From Pseudomonadota bacterium (GTDB lineage: Bacteria > Pseudomonadota > Alphaproteobacteria > Rhizobiales > Methylopilaceae): a DNA stretch of 5,409 nt. This document shows, one piece after another, positions 1-5,208 of this stretch (position 1 is its first letter; every line of letters begins with the position of its first letter). The DNA is taken from positions 1-5,409 of the forward strand of contig JAEWEX010000461.1 in the NCBI GenBank assembly GCA_023389135.1, written 5' to 3'. Under the pieces are notes generated by a model that had not been told where the DNA came from, ran no database searches, and saw nothing but the letters and a program-made list of their open reading frames with translations. The translations under genes were made by a program, and so were the position numbers.

Positions 1-78
1 AGATGAGGGCGACATAGCGTATCCGGTCGACAAGGGGCTGGCGGGAGGGAGGGGGGCAAGGGGGGTGCGGGCGAGCAT
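1..78 (-). CDS. Possible 5' end of an unidentified gene running off the left edge
   Basis: On the minus strand an ATG at 76-78 is preceded by GGAGG (87-91) with an 8-nt spacer, a good Shine-Dalgarno arrangement. The frame stays open to the window edge for 26 codons and begins MLARTPLAPLPPAS. The piece is Pro/Ala/Leu-rich and matches no family I recognise. Two other frames are also open here. A second minus frame gives a protein-like end (PLVDRIRYVALI) but has no good start, and a plus-strand frame is open from the edge to a TGA at 95-97. Reading frame and strand are therefore uncertain. If the call is right, this gene lies downstream of the DUF2244 gene in the same direction, 80 bp past its stop codon. 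Confidence 0.25.
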   Translation of the reverse strand, partial: MLARTPLAPLPPASPLSTGYAMSPSS

Positions 79-158
79 GGCGGCGGCCTCCGGATGATCC
101 GGCCGATACATCGCCCGGCGCGATGCCGGCCGCCACCCGATTCCTGAGCGCCGGGACC

Positions 159-665
159 TCAGTCGAAGCGGGGGCCGCGGCGCGCCTTCGCCAGCGCCGC
201 GGCGAACGCGTCGGCGAAGTCGGCACGCTCCGGCGGAGACAGGAAGCCGCCCACGTCCAGCTCGCGCGCGCGCTCGACGATGGCGAGCCGCATCAGGCCG
301 AAATCCTCGTCCTCCTCGCGCCTGAGCCGGACCCACAGCGGGTTGAAGCGCCATTCCGACGGGTCGCCCCAGTGCGAGATCTTCCGCACCAGCAGCTCCA
401 GCGGCGTCACCACCACCTCCTCGCGGGCGCGCGCGGTGCGGTAGCTCCAGCGAAACGCCAGCCAGACCGCCGCGACGTCGAGGCCGAGGAAGCCGACCAC
501 CGGCCACGCCCCAATCATGAGGAAAGGCAGGCTGATGACGGCGCTGAGCGTGCCGACCGCGATCATGAGGTTGCGGAAGCCCACGGGCCCGAGCGAGCGG
601 TGCGGCCGGATCTCGGCCGCAAACAGGGGGCGCTCGGCGGCTGCGTGGTGCTTGTGGGGTTCCAT
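159..665 (-). CDS. DUF2244 family integral membrane protein
   Basis: The product is 168 aa and resembles the DUF2244 family, common in alphaproteobacteria and of unknown function. Seen in the sequence: an N-terminal cytoplasmic-type segment, then the family-like stretch PHRSLGPVGFRNLM (21-34), two membrane helices at about 32-52 and 54-73 joined by GAWPVVGFLGLDV, then FRWSYRTARAREEV (71-84), and a soluble C-terminal domain with EWRFNPLWVRL (104-114). The stop is TGA at 159-161. The start was set at 665 because the family homology begins close by, with a short GGAG two nucleotides upstream. An in-frame ATG at 687-689 would add eight residues and overlap the nth start codon. The open frame continues further upstream, but only as antisense of nth. 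The gene is divergent from nth, so the two may share a control region. Family assignment is fairly sure; its role is unknown. Confidence 0.87.
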   Translation of the reverse strand: MEPHKHHAAAERPLFAAEIRPHRSLGPVGFRNLMIAVGTLSAVISLPFLMIGAWPVVGFLGLDVAAVWLAFRWSYRTARAREEVVVTPLELLVRKISHWGDPSEWRFNPLWVRLRREEDEDFGLMRLAIVERARELDVGGFLSPPERADFADAFAAALAKARRGPRFD

Positions 666-687
666 CGCTCCACATATTAACGCGTCC
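652..687 (+). promoter_or_regulatory. Candidate sigma70-type promoter for nth, possibly giving a leaderless mRNA
   Basis: TTGTGG (652-657) and TATTAA (675-680) are separated by 17 bp, the ideal sigma70 spacing. They match the -35 and -10 consensus at three and four of six positions. Seven bases follow the -10 before the nth ATG at 688, so transcription would begin at or next to the A of the start codon. No Shine-Dalgarno sequence precedes 688, which fits a leaderless transcript. The same AT-rich core read on the other strand gives TAATAT (679-674) about eight bases upstream of the DUF2244 ATG, so a divergent overlapping promoter is possible. This is inference from spacing and weak consensus matches. 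Confidence 0.4.
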
Positions 688-1389
688 ATGCCGCCCCGCC
701 AGACGCCGCCCCCCGGAAACGCGCCAAGGCCCGCCGCGTCGCGTCGACGCGGGCCGCCGTCGCCGGCGGAAGTGGAGGAGATGTTCCGCCGCTTCCATGC
801 AGCCGATCCGGAGCCGCGCGGCGAGCTTGAATACGTCAACCCGTTCACGCTGCTGGTGGCCGTGGTGCTGTCGGCGCAGGCGACCGATGTCGGCGTCAAC
901 AAGGCGACCCGCGGCCTGTTCGCCGCGGCGGACACGCCGGAGAAGATGCTGGCGCTGGGCGAGGCGGAGGTGACCCGCCACATCCGCACCATCGGGCTCT
1001 ACCGCAACAAGGCGAAGAACGTGGTGGCGCTGTCGCGACGGCTCATCGAGGAGCATGGCGGGGTCGTCCCGCCCAGCCGCGAGGCGCTGGAACTGCTGCC
1101 GGGGGTCGGCCGCAAGACCGCCAATGTGGTCCTCAACATCGCGTTCGGCGAACCCACCATCGCGGTGGACACCCACCTGTTCCGGGTCGGCAACCGCACC
1201 GGCCTCGCGCCCGGCAAGACGCCGCTCGCGGTGGAACTGGAGCTGGAGCGCGCGATCCCGGACCACTGGAAGCGCCACGCCCACCACTGGCTGATCCTGC
1301 ACGGCCGCTATGTGTGCAAGGCGCGCAAGCCCGACTGCCCCGCCTGCCCGATCTCCGATATCTGCCGCTGGCCCGAGAAGACCGCTTGA
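688..1389 (+). CDS. nth: Endonuclease III (DNA glycosylase/AP lyase, 4Fe-4S)
   Basis: Endonuclease III removes oxidised pyrimidines from DNA and cleaves the resulting abasic site in base excision repair. The 233-aa product shows the whole family signature: the helix-hairpin-helix LPGVGRKTANVVLN (137-150) with the Schiff-base lysine Lys143, the catalytic Asp161 in VDTHLFRV exactly 18 residues later as in E. coli Nth (Lys120/Asp138), and the iron-sulfur loop Cys210-x6-Cys217-x2-Cys220-x5-Cys226 near the C-terminus. An N-terminal LSAQATD motif (61-67) is also typical. The chain is about 20 residues longer than E. coli Nth because of a Pro/Arg-rich N-terminus (1-25) ahead of the conserved fold. 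The ATG at 688 is the first one clear of the divergent gene but has no Shine-Dalgarno sequence. An ATG at 781 would remove the extension, but the GGAGGAG before it is directly adjacent to the codon. An upstream in-frame ATG at 517 lies inside the opposing gene and is unlikely. Confidence 0.97.
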   Translation: MPPRQTPPPGNAPRPAASRRRGPPSPAEVEEMFRRFHAADPEPRGELEYVNPFTLLVAVVLSAQATDVGVNKATRGLFAAADTPEKMLALGEAEVTRHIRTIGLYRNKAKNVVALSRRLIEEHGGVVPPSREALELLPGVGRKTANVVLNIAFGEPTIAVDTHLFRVGNRTGLAPGKTPLAVELELERAIPDHWKRHAHHWLILHGRYVCKARKPDCPACPISDICRWPEKTA

Positions 1390-1509
1390 GCTTGCGGCGC
1401 GCCCGGCGCAGGGCCAGATAAGCCGCGCCGCCCGCTGGCAGTCCCGGGCGCTGCGGCCGGGATGACGGAGACCGGGACGAGGCGACGGCCGCAACGAGGA
1501 ACCGCCACC
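1390..1509. other. Intergenic spacer between nth and the EI24 gene
   Basis: These 120 bp are very GC-rich. I see no clear terminator: the best inverted repeat, CCCGG/CCGGG around 1443-1461, is not followed by a T-run. No convincing -35/-10 pair is visible. The following gene may be read through from nth or may have its own promoter. Confidence 0.5.
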
Positions 1510-2187
1510 ATGATCGAAGCCGCTACGCTGGCCGTGCGCCAGGCGCTGACGCCGCCGTTCCGCACCGTGCTGCTGAAGACCGTGGGGCTGGCGGTGCTGC
1601 TGCTCGTGCTGGTCGGCGTCGGGCTGCAATCGGCGCTGGCGAGCCTCGTGACGCTCGACAACGCAATGCTGGACTGGGCCGCGGCCATCGCCAGCGCGCT
1701 GGGCATCCTGGTTGTGCTGTTCTTCGCCGTGCCTCCGGTGATCTCGCTGATCGCCGGCTTCTTCCTCGACGAAATCGCGGGCCGGGTCGAGGCCACGCAC
1801 TATCCCGCCGACCCCCCGGGACGGGAGCAGCCGCTGGGCGTGTCGGTCCTGCTCGGCGCCAAGTTCGCGGTGCTCGTGCTGCTGGTGAACATCGGGGCGC
1901 TGATGCTGGCGCTGGTGCCCGGCATCAACCTGATCGTCTGGTGGGTGGCCAATGGCTATCTGATGGGGCGGGAGTATTTCGAGCTGGCGGCCATGCGGTT
2001 CCGAACCCCGGAGGAGGCGCGCGCGCTCAGGCGCGACAACCGCGTCACCGTGTTCATGGGCGGGCTCATGATCGCCGCCTTCCTGGCGATCCCCATCGTC
2101 AACCTGGCGACCCCGCTGGTGGCGACCGCGTTCATGGTTCACCTGCACAAGCGCGTATCGGCACGACGGCTGCGCGGGACGATCTGA
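1510..2187 (+). CDS. EI24 domain / CysZ-like integral membrane protein
   Basis: The 225-aa product resembles the EI24/CysZ family, whose studied member, CysZ of E. coli, is a sulfate permease. Hydrophobic segments lie at about 20-46, 57-85, 112-150 and 180-210. Family-like features are FFLDEIAGRVEATHYP (84-99) after the second hydrophobic region, GREYFELAAMRF (153-164), a basic cytoplasmic-type stretch ARALRRDNR (170-178), and IPIVNLATPLVATAFMVH (194-211) near the end. Length is slightly below the roughly 250 aa of E. coli CysZ. The start was placed at 1510 because GAGGA (1496-1500) precedes it by 9 nt and the homology begins there. An in-frame ATG at 1462 would add 16 Arg/Thr-rich residues and has no better ribosome binding site. 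No sulfur-assimilation genes are adjacent, so sulfate as substrate is carried over from the family and not supported by context. Confidence 0.85.
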   Translation: MIEAATLAVRQALTPPFRTVLLKTVGLAVLLLVLVGVGLQSALASLVTLDNAMLDWAAAIASALGILVVLFFAVPPVISLIAGFFLDEIAGRVEATHYPADPPGREQPLGVSVLLGAKFAVLVLLVNIGALMLALVPGINLIVWWVANGYLMGREYFELAAMRFRTPEEARALRRDNRVTVFMGGLMIAAFLAIPIVNLATPLVATAFMVHLHKRVSARRLRGTI

Positions 2188-2345
2188 AAAAGCCTCAATT
2201 CTGACCTTTCCGGGAAGGCAAAAGCCGGCAAATTAATTTTGCGCGGTGGGCGAACCGATCCGGGGCTCGGCGGTTGTCAACACGACGGCGGCGCCGCTCC
2301 CGGCGCTTTCGCAAGCAGAAAAGCCAACAGACCATGGAGGCTCAC
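2188..2345. promoter_or_regulatory. Upstream region of the first secreted protein, with AT-rich palindromes
   Basis: This 158-bp gap contains an AT-rich island in GC-rich surroundings. AAATTAATTT (2230-2239) is a perfect 10-bp palindrome. It lies inside a larger inverted repeat, GCAAAA (2218-2223) with TTTTGC (2237-2242). Just upstream, 2205-2218 is a near-perfect palindrome (CCTT...AAGG arms). The island may be an operator or promoter for the gene at 2346, or the 2218-2242 hairpin may act as a weak terminator for the EI24 gene. I could not find a convincing -35/-10 pair. Immediately before the next gene, GGAGG (2336-2340) lies 5 nt from its ATG. Confidence 0.35.
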
Positions 2346-2747
2346 ATGAAACGGACACTCGTCGCGCTTCTCGCCACCGCCGCCTTTGCGGCCCCCGCCT
2401 TTGCCCAGACGGGCGACTGCGCATCGCAGGCCGCCGAGTACGAGGCCGCCATCGAAGCATCGGCCATGAGCGCCGCCGACAAGACCTCCGCCAAGGGCCA
2501 GGTTTCCGCGGCCGCCCAGCTCGGCGGTCAGCAGTGCATCGACCGCCTCGCCGAACTCGATGCACAGGGCGTGACCGAGGGCCGCGCGTCGTCGAGCAAC
2601 GCCATGCCCACGACCGGTGGCAGCGGCACGCCGACCAGCCCCGACAGCCCGCCTGCGGCCACGCAGTCCGGCGCCGGCGGCGCCGCCCCGGGCGCCAATC
2701 CGAGCGCTGCGCCGGACGCCGCCTCTCCGGGCGCCTCTTCGCAGTAA
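2346..2747 (+). CDS. Small secreted protein, paralogue A (two Cys, Pro/Ala/Ser/Gly-rich tail)
   Basis: I do not recognise this family. The 133-aa product starts with a classical Sec signal peptide: MKRT, a hydrophobic core, then APAFA before Gln21, predicting cleavage after residue 20 and a periplasmic or secreted location. The mature N-terminal part (21-80) looks helical and holds the only two cysteines, Cys25 and Cys64, which could form a disulfide. From about residue 80 it becomes low-complexity and probably disordered, with SSSNAMPTTGG (82-92), PDSPPA (99-104) and a Gly/Ala/Pro/Ser tail ending ASSQ. GGAGG five nucleotides upstream supports the ATG at 2346 over an in-frame ATG at 2274. The same domain order and motifs recur in the gene at 3014, so the two are tandem paralogues. 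A strong terminator follows at 2773. No catalytic motif is visible; a structural, envelope-associated or binding role is only a guess. Confidence 0.85.
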   Translation: MKRTLVALLATAAFAAPAFAQTGDCASQAAEYEAAIEASAMSAADKTSAKGQVSAAAQLGGQQCIDRLAELDAQGVTEGRASSSNAMPTTGGSGTPTSPDSPPAATQSGAGGAAPGANPSAAPDAASPGASSQ

Positions 2748-2772
2748 ACCTCACGTTTTCGACGCCGAATAG

Positions 2773-2799
2773 GGGCGCCGCGACAAGCGGCGCCCTTTT
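2773..2799 (+). terminator. Rho-independent terminator after paralogue A
   Basis: A perfect 9-bp GC stem, GGGCGCCGC (2773-2781) with GCGGCGCCC (2787-2795), closes a 5-nt loop GACAA and is followed by TTTT (2796-2799). It begins 25 bp after the stop codon at 2747, so paralogue A should end its transcript here and not run into paralogue B. Confidence 0.9.
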
Positions 2800-3013
2800 C
2801 GTTATCCGAGATGCATCACGCTCTGCCAATTATTTTCGCTCAAGCGCACACGCTCTTTCTCGTCATGTATTTCCATTTTTCATGTCGACGTTCAGAAAAA
2901 ATCGTCATGAACTTTCCGTGTATCTGCATCTGACGGAGCTCCTCGCGGGTTTCAGTCTCGAAGCCGGCGCACATACGTGCCGGCGCATTGAGACAACACT
3001 CAGGAGAAACCCC
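2800..3013 (+). promoter_or_regulatory. Upstream and leader region of paralogue B
   Basis: The part from 2800 to about 2935 is clearly more AT-rich than the rest of the window and should contain the promoter of the gene at 3014, because a terminator precedes it. A direct repeat stands out: TCGTCATG at 2860-2867 and again at 2902-2909, 42 bp apart, each followed within two or three bases by TTTCC. Closer to the gene, 2963-2984 can fold into a bulged hairpin (GCAC/GTGC around the loop ATAC, then GCCG/CGGC). AGGAGA (3002-3007) precedes the ATG by 6 nt. I cannot name a sigma factor: I see neither a good sigma70 pair nor a GGAAC-type general-stress promoter. Confidence 0.4.
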
Positions 3014-3436
3014 ATGAAACGCACCATCGCAGCCGCCCTGCTCGCCTCGGCCGCCTTCGCCGCCCCTGCGTTCGCGCAGGGCGCCGACTGCGCCGCGCTG
3101 ACCGCCCAGTATGAGGCCAACATCGCCTCGTCCAACCTGACCGAGGCCGGCAAGCGCACGGCCATGGACCAGATGCGCGCCGCCGCGCAGGGGCAGGACT
3201 GCACGACCGGCCTGTCGGGCCTGCGCATCGAGGGGGTCGCTCCGCTGGCTTCCGCTCCGGCCTCCCAGCCCGCACAGTCGTCCAGCAACGCCATGCCGAC
3301 GACCGGCGGCGGCGCGGTCGCCCCGACGCCCGACAGCCCGCCCGCCGGCGGCATGTCCGGCCCGGACGGCGCGGCGCCGGGCGCCAACCCGAGCAGCGCT
3401 CCCGACGCGGCTTCGCCCGGCGCGTCCTCGCAGTAA
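3014..3436 (+). CDS. Small secreted protein, paralogue B (two Cys, Pro/Ala/Ser/Gly-rich tail)
   Basis: The 140-aa product is a paralogue of the gene at 2346, of unknown function. The signal peptide begins MKRT and ends PAFA before Gln22, with predicted cleavage after residue 21. The mature part carries Cys26 and Cys63, spaced 37 residues apart against 39 in paralogue A, in a helix-prone region with matching QYEANI (EYEAAI in A). The tail repeats SSSNAMPTTGG (89-99), PDSPPA (106-111) and a 22-residue C-terminus that differs from paralogue A at one position. A seven- to eight-residue Ala/Pro/Ser/Gln insertion around 78-88 explains the extra length. The start at 3014 is fixed by AGGAGA six nucleotides upstream and by the signal peptide. 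It has its own upstream region and terminator, so the pair are probably separate transcripts. The larger in-frame frame opening at 2246 reads through paralogue A out of frame and is spurious. Confidence 0.85.
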   Translation: MKRTIAAALLASAAFAAPAFAQGADCAALTAQYEANIASSNLTEAGKRTAMDQMRAAAQGQDCTTGLSGLRIEGVAPLASAPASQPAQSSSNAMPTTGGGAVAPTPDSPPAGGMSGPDGAAPGANPSSAPDAASPGASSQ

Positions 3437-3460
3437 CGCGCCGCGCTTCCGGAAAATGTG

Positions 3461-3488
3461 GCGCCGCCCTCAGGGGCGGCGCTTTTTT
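3461..3488 (+). terminator. Rho-independent terminator after paralogue B
   Basis: A perfect 9-bp stem, GCGCCGCCC (3461-3469) with GGGCGGCGC (3474-3482), has a TCAG loop and a run of six T (3483-3488). It lies between the convergent ends of paralogue B and the antiporter gene. Read on the minus strand the same hairpin is followed by CACATTTT, a weaker T-tract, so it may also serve partly as the antiporter operon terminator. Confidence 0.92.
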
Positions 3489-3493
3489 CCGCG

Positions 3494-3508
3494 GCCCGCC
3501 GCGCGGGC
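3494..3508 (-). terminator. Small GC hairpin at the antiporter gene stop codon
   Basis: GCCCGC (3494-3499) and GCGGGC (3503-3508) can pair around a 3-nt loop. The hairpin touches the TAG stop of the antiporter gene (3508-3510). It has no T-run on the minus strand, so alone it is not a standard intrinsic terminator. It may stabilise the mRNA 3' end or act together with the larger hairpin at 3461-3482. Confidence 0.3.
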
Positions 3509-5208
3509 TATATCAGGTAGGCCATCAGCCATACGGCAAGGAGGATCGTCGTCCACAGGGCCATGGCCCCGGTCGGCCAGTTGCGGCCGAGGACGCCCTC
3601 CGGGCCGACGTGGCGACCGAGGTAGGCGATGGTGCCGGAGGTGAAGACCGCCAACGCGGCGAGCGCGCCGCCGCGTGCGCTCCGGGCCGCGCCGAGCGCC
3701 CCGACACCGAGCGCCGCTCCGGGGCCGCGATAGAGCCAGTCCGTGTCCAGCGCGATCTTCGATTCCCCGCCGACATGCTTCAGCAGCAGGAAGAAGGCGA
3801 GGCCCGTGAACAGCAGCACCTGGAGTTCCCAAAGCACGTGCCCGAGCGTGTAGGCGTTGTAGTCCACCGGGGACGGCATCAGGGCGTAGAGCAGACCGGG
3901 GAAGATCCCGATGAAGACGCACAGGAACGCGGCTATGCCCATGGCGACCAGCATGTTCACCGGCGCCTCCTGCGGGCGCAGGCCGGAATCTCTGCCCAGG
4001 AAGGTGAAGTAGGGGAGCTTCAGTCCCGTGTGGAGGAACGTGCCGGCGGAGGCGAGCGACAGCAGCAGCCAGATCGCCGCGCGCCCGTCGACCGCCGCCG
4101 CCTCGACCACCATGGTCTTGCTGACGAAGCCGCTGAACAGCGGGAAGGCGGAGATCGAGAACGCGCCGACCATGTAGAACAGGAACGTGATGGGCATCCA
4201 CCGGTAGATGCCGCCGAGTTCGGTCAGCTTGGCGCGCCCGGTCATGTGGATCACCGCGCCGGCGCCCATGAACAGCAGCGACTTGTACAGGATGTGCGTG
4301 AAGGCGTGCGACGCCGCGCCGTTCAGCGCGATGGCGGTCCCCATGCCGACGCCCGCCACCATGTACCCGACCTGGCTGATGATGTGGTAGGCGAGCAGCC
4401 GCCGGATGTCGTTGGCGAGCACTGCGTAGACGACGCCCCACAGCGCCATCACGGTGCCGAACCAGACCAGCAGATCGGTGCCGGGGTAGCCACGGATCAG
4501 GGTGTAGACCGCGGTCTTGGTGGTGAACGCGCTGAGGAACACCGCCCCGGTGACCGTGGCCTCGGGATAGGCGTCCGACAGCCAGGCGTGCAGCGGCGGC
4601 ACCGCGGCGTTGATCATGAAGCCGACGAGGATGAGGTAGAAGGCCGGCCCGCCGTCCAGGATGGCGTCGAACGACACAGTGCCGGTCTGCTGGTGATACA
4701 GCACGATGCCGCTCAGCAGGATGACGCCGCCCACGGCATGCACCAGTACGTAGCGCCAGCCCGCGTCCCAGGAGACCTTGCCGCCGCGGCTCCAGATCAG
4801 CCACACGGAGGAGAACGCCATCACCTCCCAGAACACATACAGCGTGATCAGGTCTCCGGCGAGCACGACGCCAAGCCCCGATCCGGCGTAGATCAGCGCG
4901 GCGATGTGCTGGAGGTTGTCCTTGAGATGCAGCGCGTAGATCGCGCCGATGACGATCATAATGCCGAACACGTAGGCGAAGACCAGGCTCAGCGGATCGA
5001 CGCGCAGCATGGTGAGGTCGAAATCGAGGTACCGGACGGCGCCGAAGCTGCCATGGGGCAGCGACAGGATGAGGCCCAGCACCGCCAGCGGCAGCGCGAC
5101 GAGATAGATCTGCCTCGCGCGACCGGAGAACAAGGGGACGAGCAGCGCGCCGGCGATCAGCACGAGCGACGGATGCAACAGGGTGAACACCCCCGCCTCA
5201 CTCGTCAT
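3508..5208 (-). CDS. MrpD/NuoL-M-N-like cation/proton antiporter subunit
   Basis: The 566-aa polytopic membrane protein belongs to the proton-translocating antiporter-like family shared by Mrp Na+/H+ antiporters, complex I and membrane hydrogenases. About 14-16 hydrophobic segments are visible. Family residues include Glu128 in VFWEVMAFSS (the TM5 glutamate), PPLHAWLSDAYPEA (204-217), Lys231 in FTTKTAVYTLIRG, His301/His305/Lys309 in HAFTHILYKSLLFMGAGAVIH, and Lys364 in FSGFVSKTMVVEAA. The usual TM7 lysine just before the PLHxWL motif appears replaced by Asn200. A C-terminal extension (about 482-566), opening with LDTDWLYRGPG, adds an Ala/Gly-rich part and a last helix. The start at 5208 is chosen because GGAGGA (5214-5219) lies 5 nt upstream; an ATG at 5238 is possible but lies deep in the preceding gene. 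The gene overlaps that neighbour by 11 bp, indicating translational coupling in an operon, and seems to be its last gene. It is MrpD-like, but the transported ion is not shown by sequence. Confidence 0.9.
   Translation of the reverse strand: MTSEAGVFTLLHPSLVLIAGALLVPLFSGRARQIYLVALPLAVLGLILSLPHGSFGAVRYLDFDLTMLRVDPLSLVFAYVFGIMIVIGAIYALHLKDNLQHIAALIYAGSGLGVVLAGDLITLYVFWEVMAFSSVWLIWSRGGKVSWDAGWRYVLVHAVGGVILLSGIVLYHQQTGTVSFDAILDGGPAFYLILVGFMINAAVPPLHAWLSDAYPEATVTGAVFLSAFTTKTAVYTLIRGYPGTDLLVWFGTVMALWGVVYAVLANDIRRLLAYHIISQVGYMVAGVGMGTAIALNGAASHAFTHILYKSLLFMGAGAVIHMTGRAKLTELGGIYRWMPITFLFYMVGAFSISAFPLFSGFVSKTMVVEAAAVDGRAAIWLLLSLASAGTFLHTGLKLPYFTFLGRDSGLRPQEAPVNMLVAMGIAAFLCVFIGIFPGLLYALMPSPVDYNAYTLGHVLWELQVLLFTGLAFFLLLKHVGGESKIALDTDWLYRGPGAALGVGALGAARSARGGALAALAVFTSGTIAYLGRHVGPEGVLGRNWPTGAMALWTTILLAVWLMAYLI

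Noticed and set aside
90..102. Short inverted repeat CCGGA-TGA-TCCGG as a terminator for the DUF2244 gene
   Set aside because: The stem is only 5 bp and there is no T-run on either strand.
666..992. Upstream extension of the DUF2244 frame to an ATG at 992
   Set aside because: The extension is entirely antisense to nth and its residues do not resemble the DUF2244 N-terminus.
1308..1796. A 162-codon minus-strand frame across the nth end and the EI24 start
   Set aside because: It is Ser/Ala/Thr-rich antisense spanning two well-supported plus-strand genes and has no recognisable domain.
2233..2829. A 198-codon minus-strand frame opposite paralogue A
   Set aside because: It is an Arg-rich antisense shadow. 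The plus strand has a signal peptide, ribosome binding site and terminator.
2246..3436. A 396-codon plus-strand frame spanning both secreted-protein genes
   Set aside because: Only its last part (from 3014) is real. Upstream it runs through paralogue A in the wrong frame and through the terminator and AT-rich gap, with no signal peptide or family pattern.
3470..4804. A 444-codon minus-strand frame inside the antiporter gene
   Set aside because: It overlaps the real gene in a shifted frame, is Arg/His/Gly-rich and low in sense, and is a by-product of high GC.
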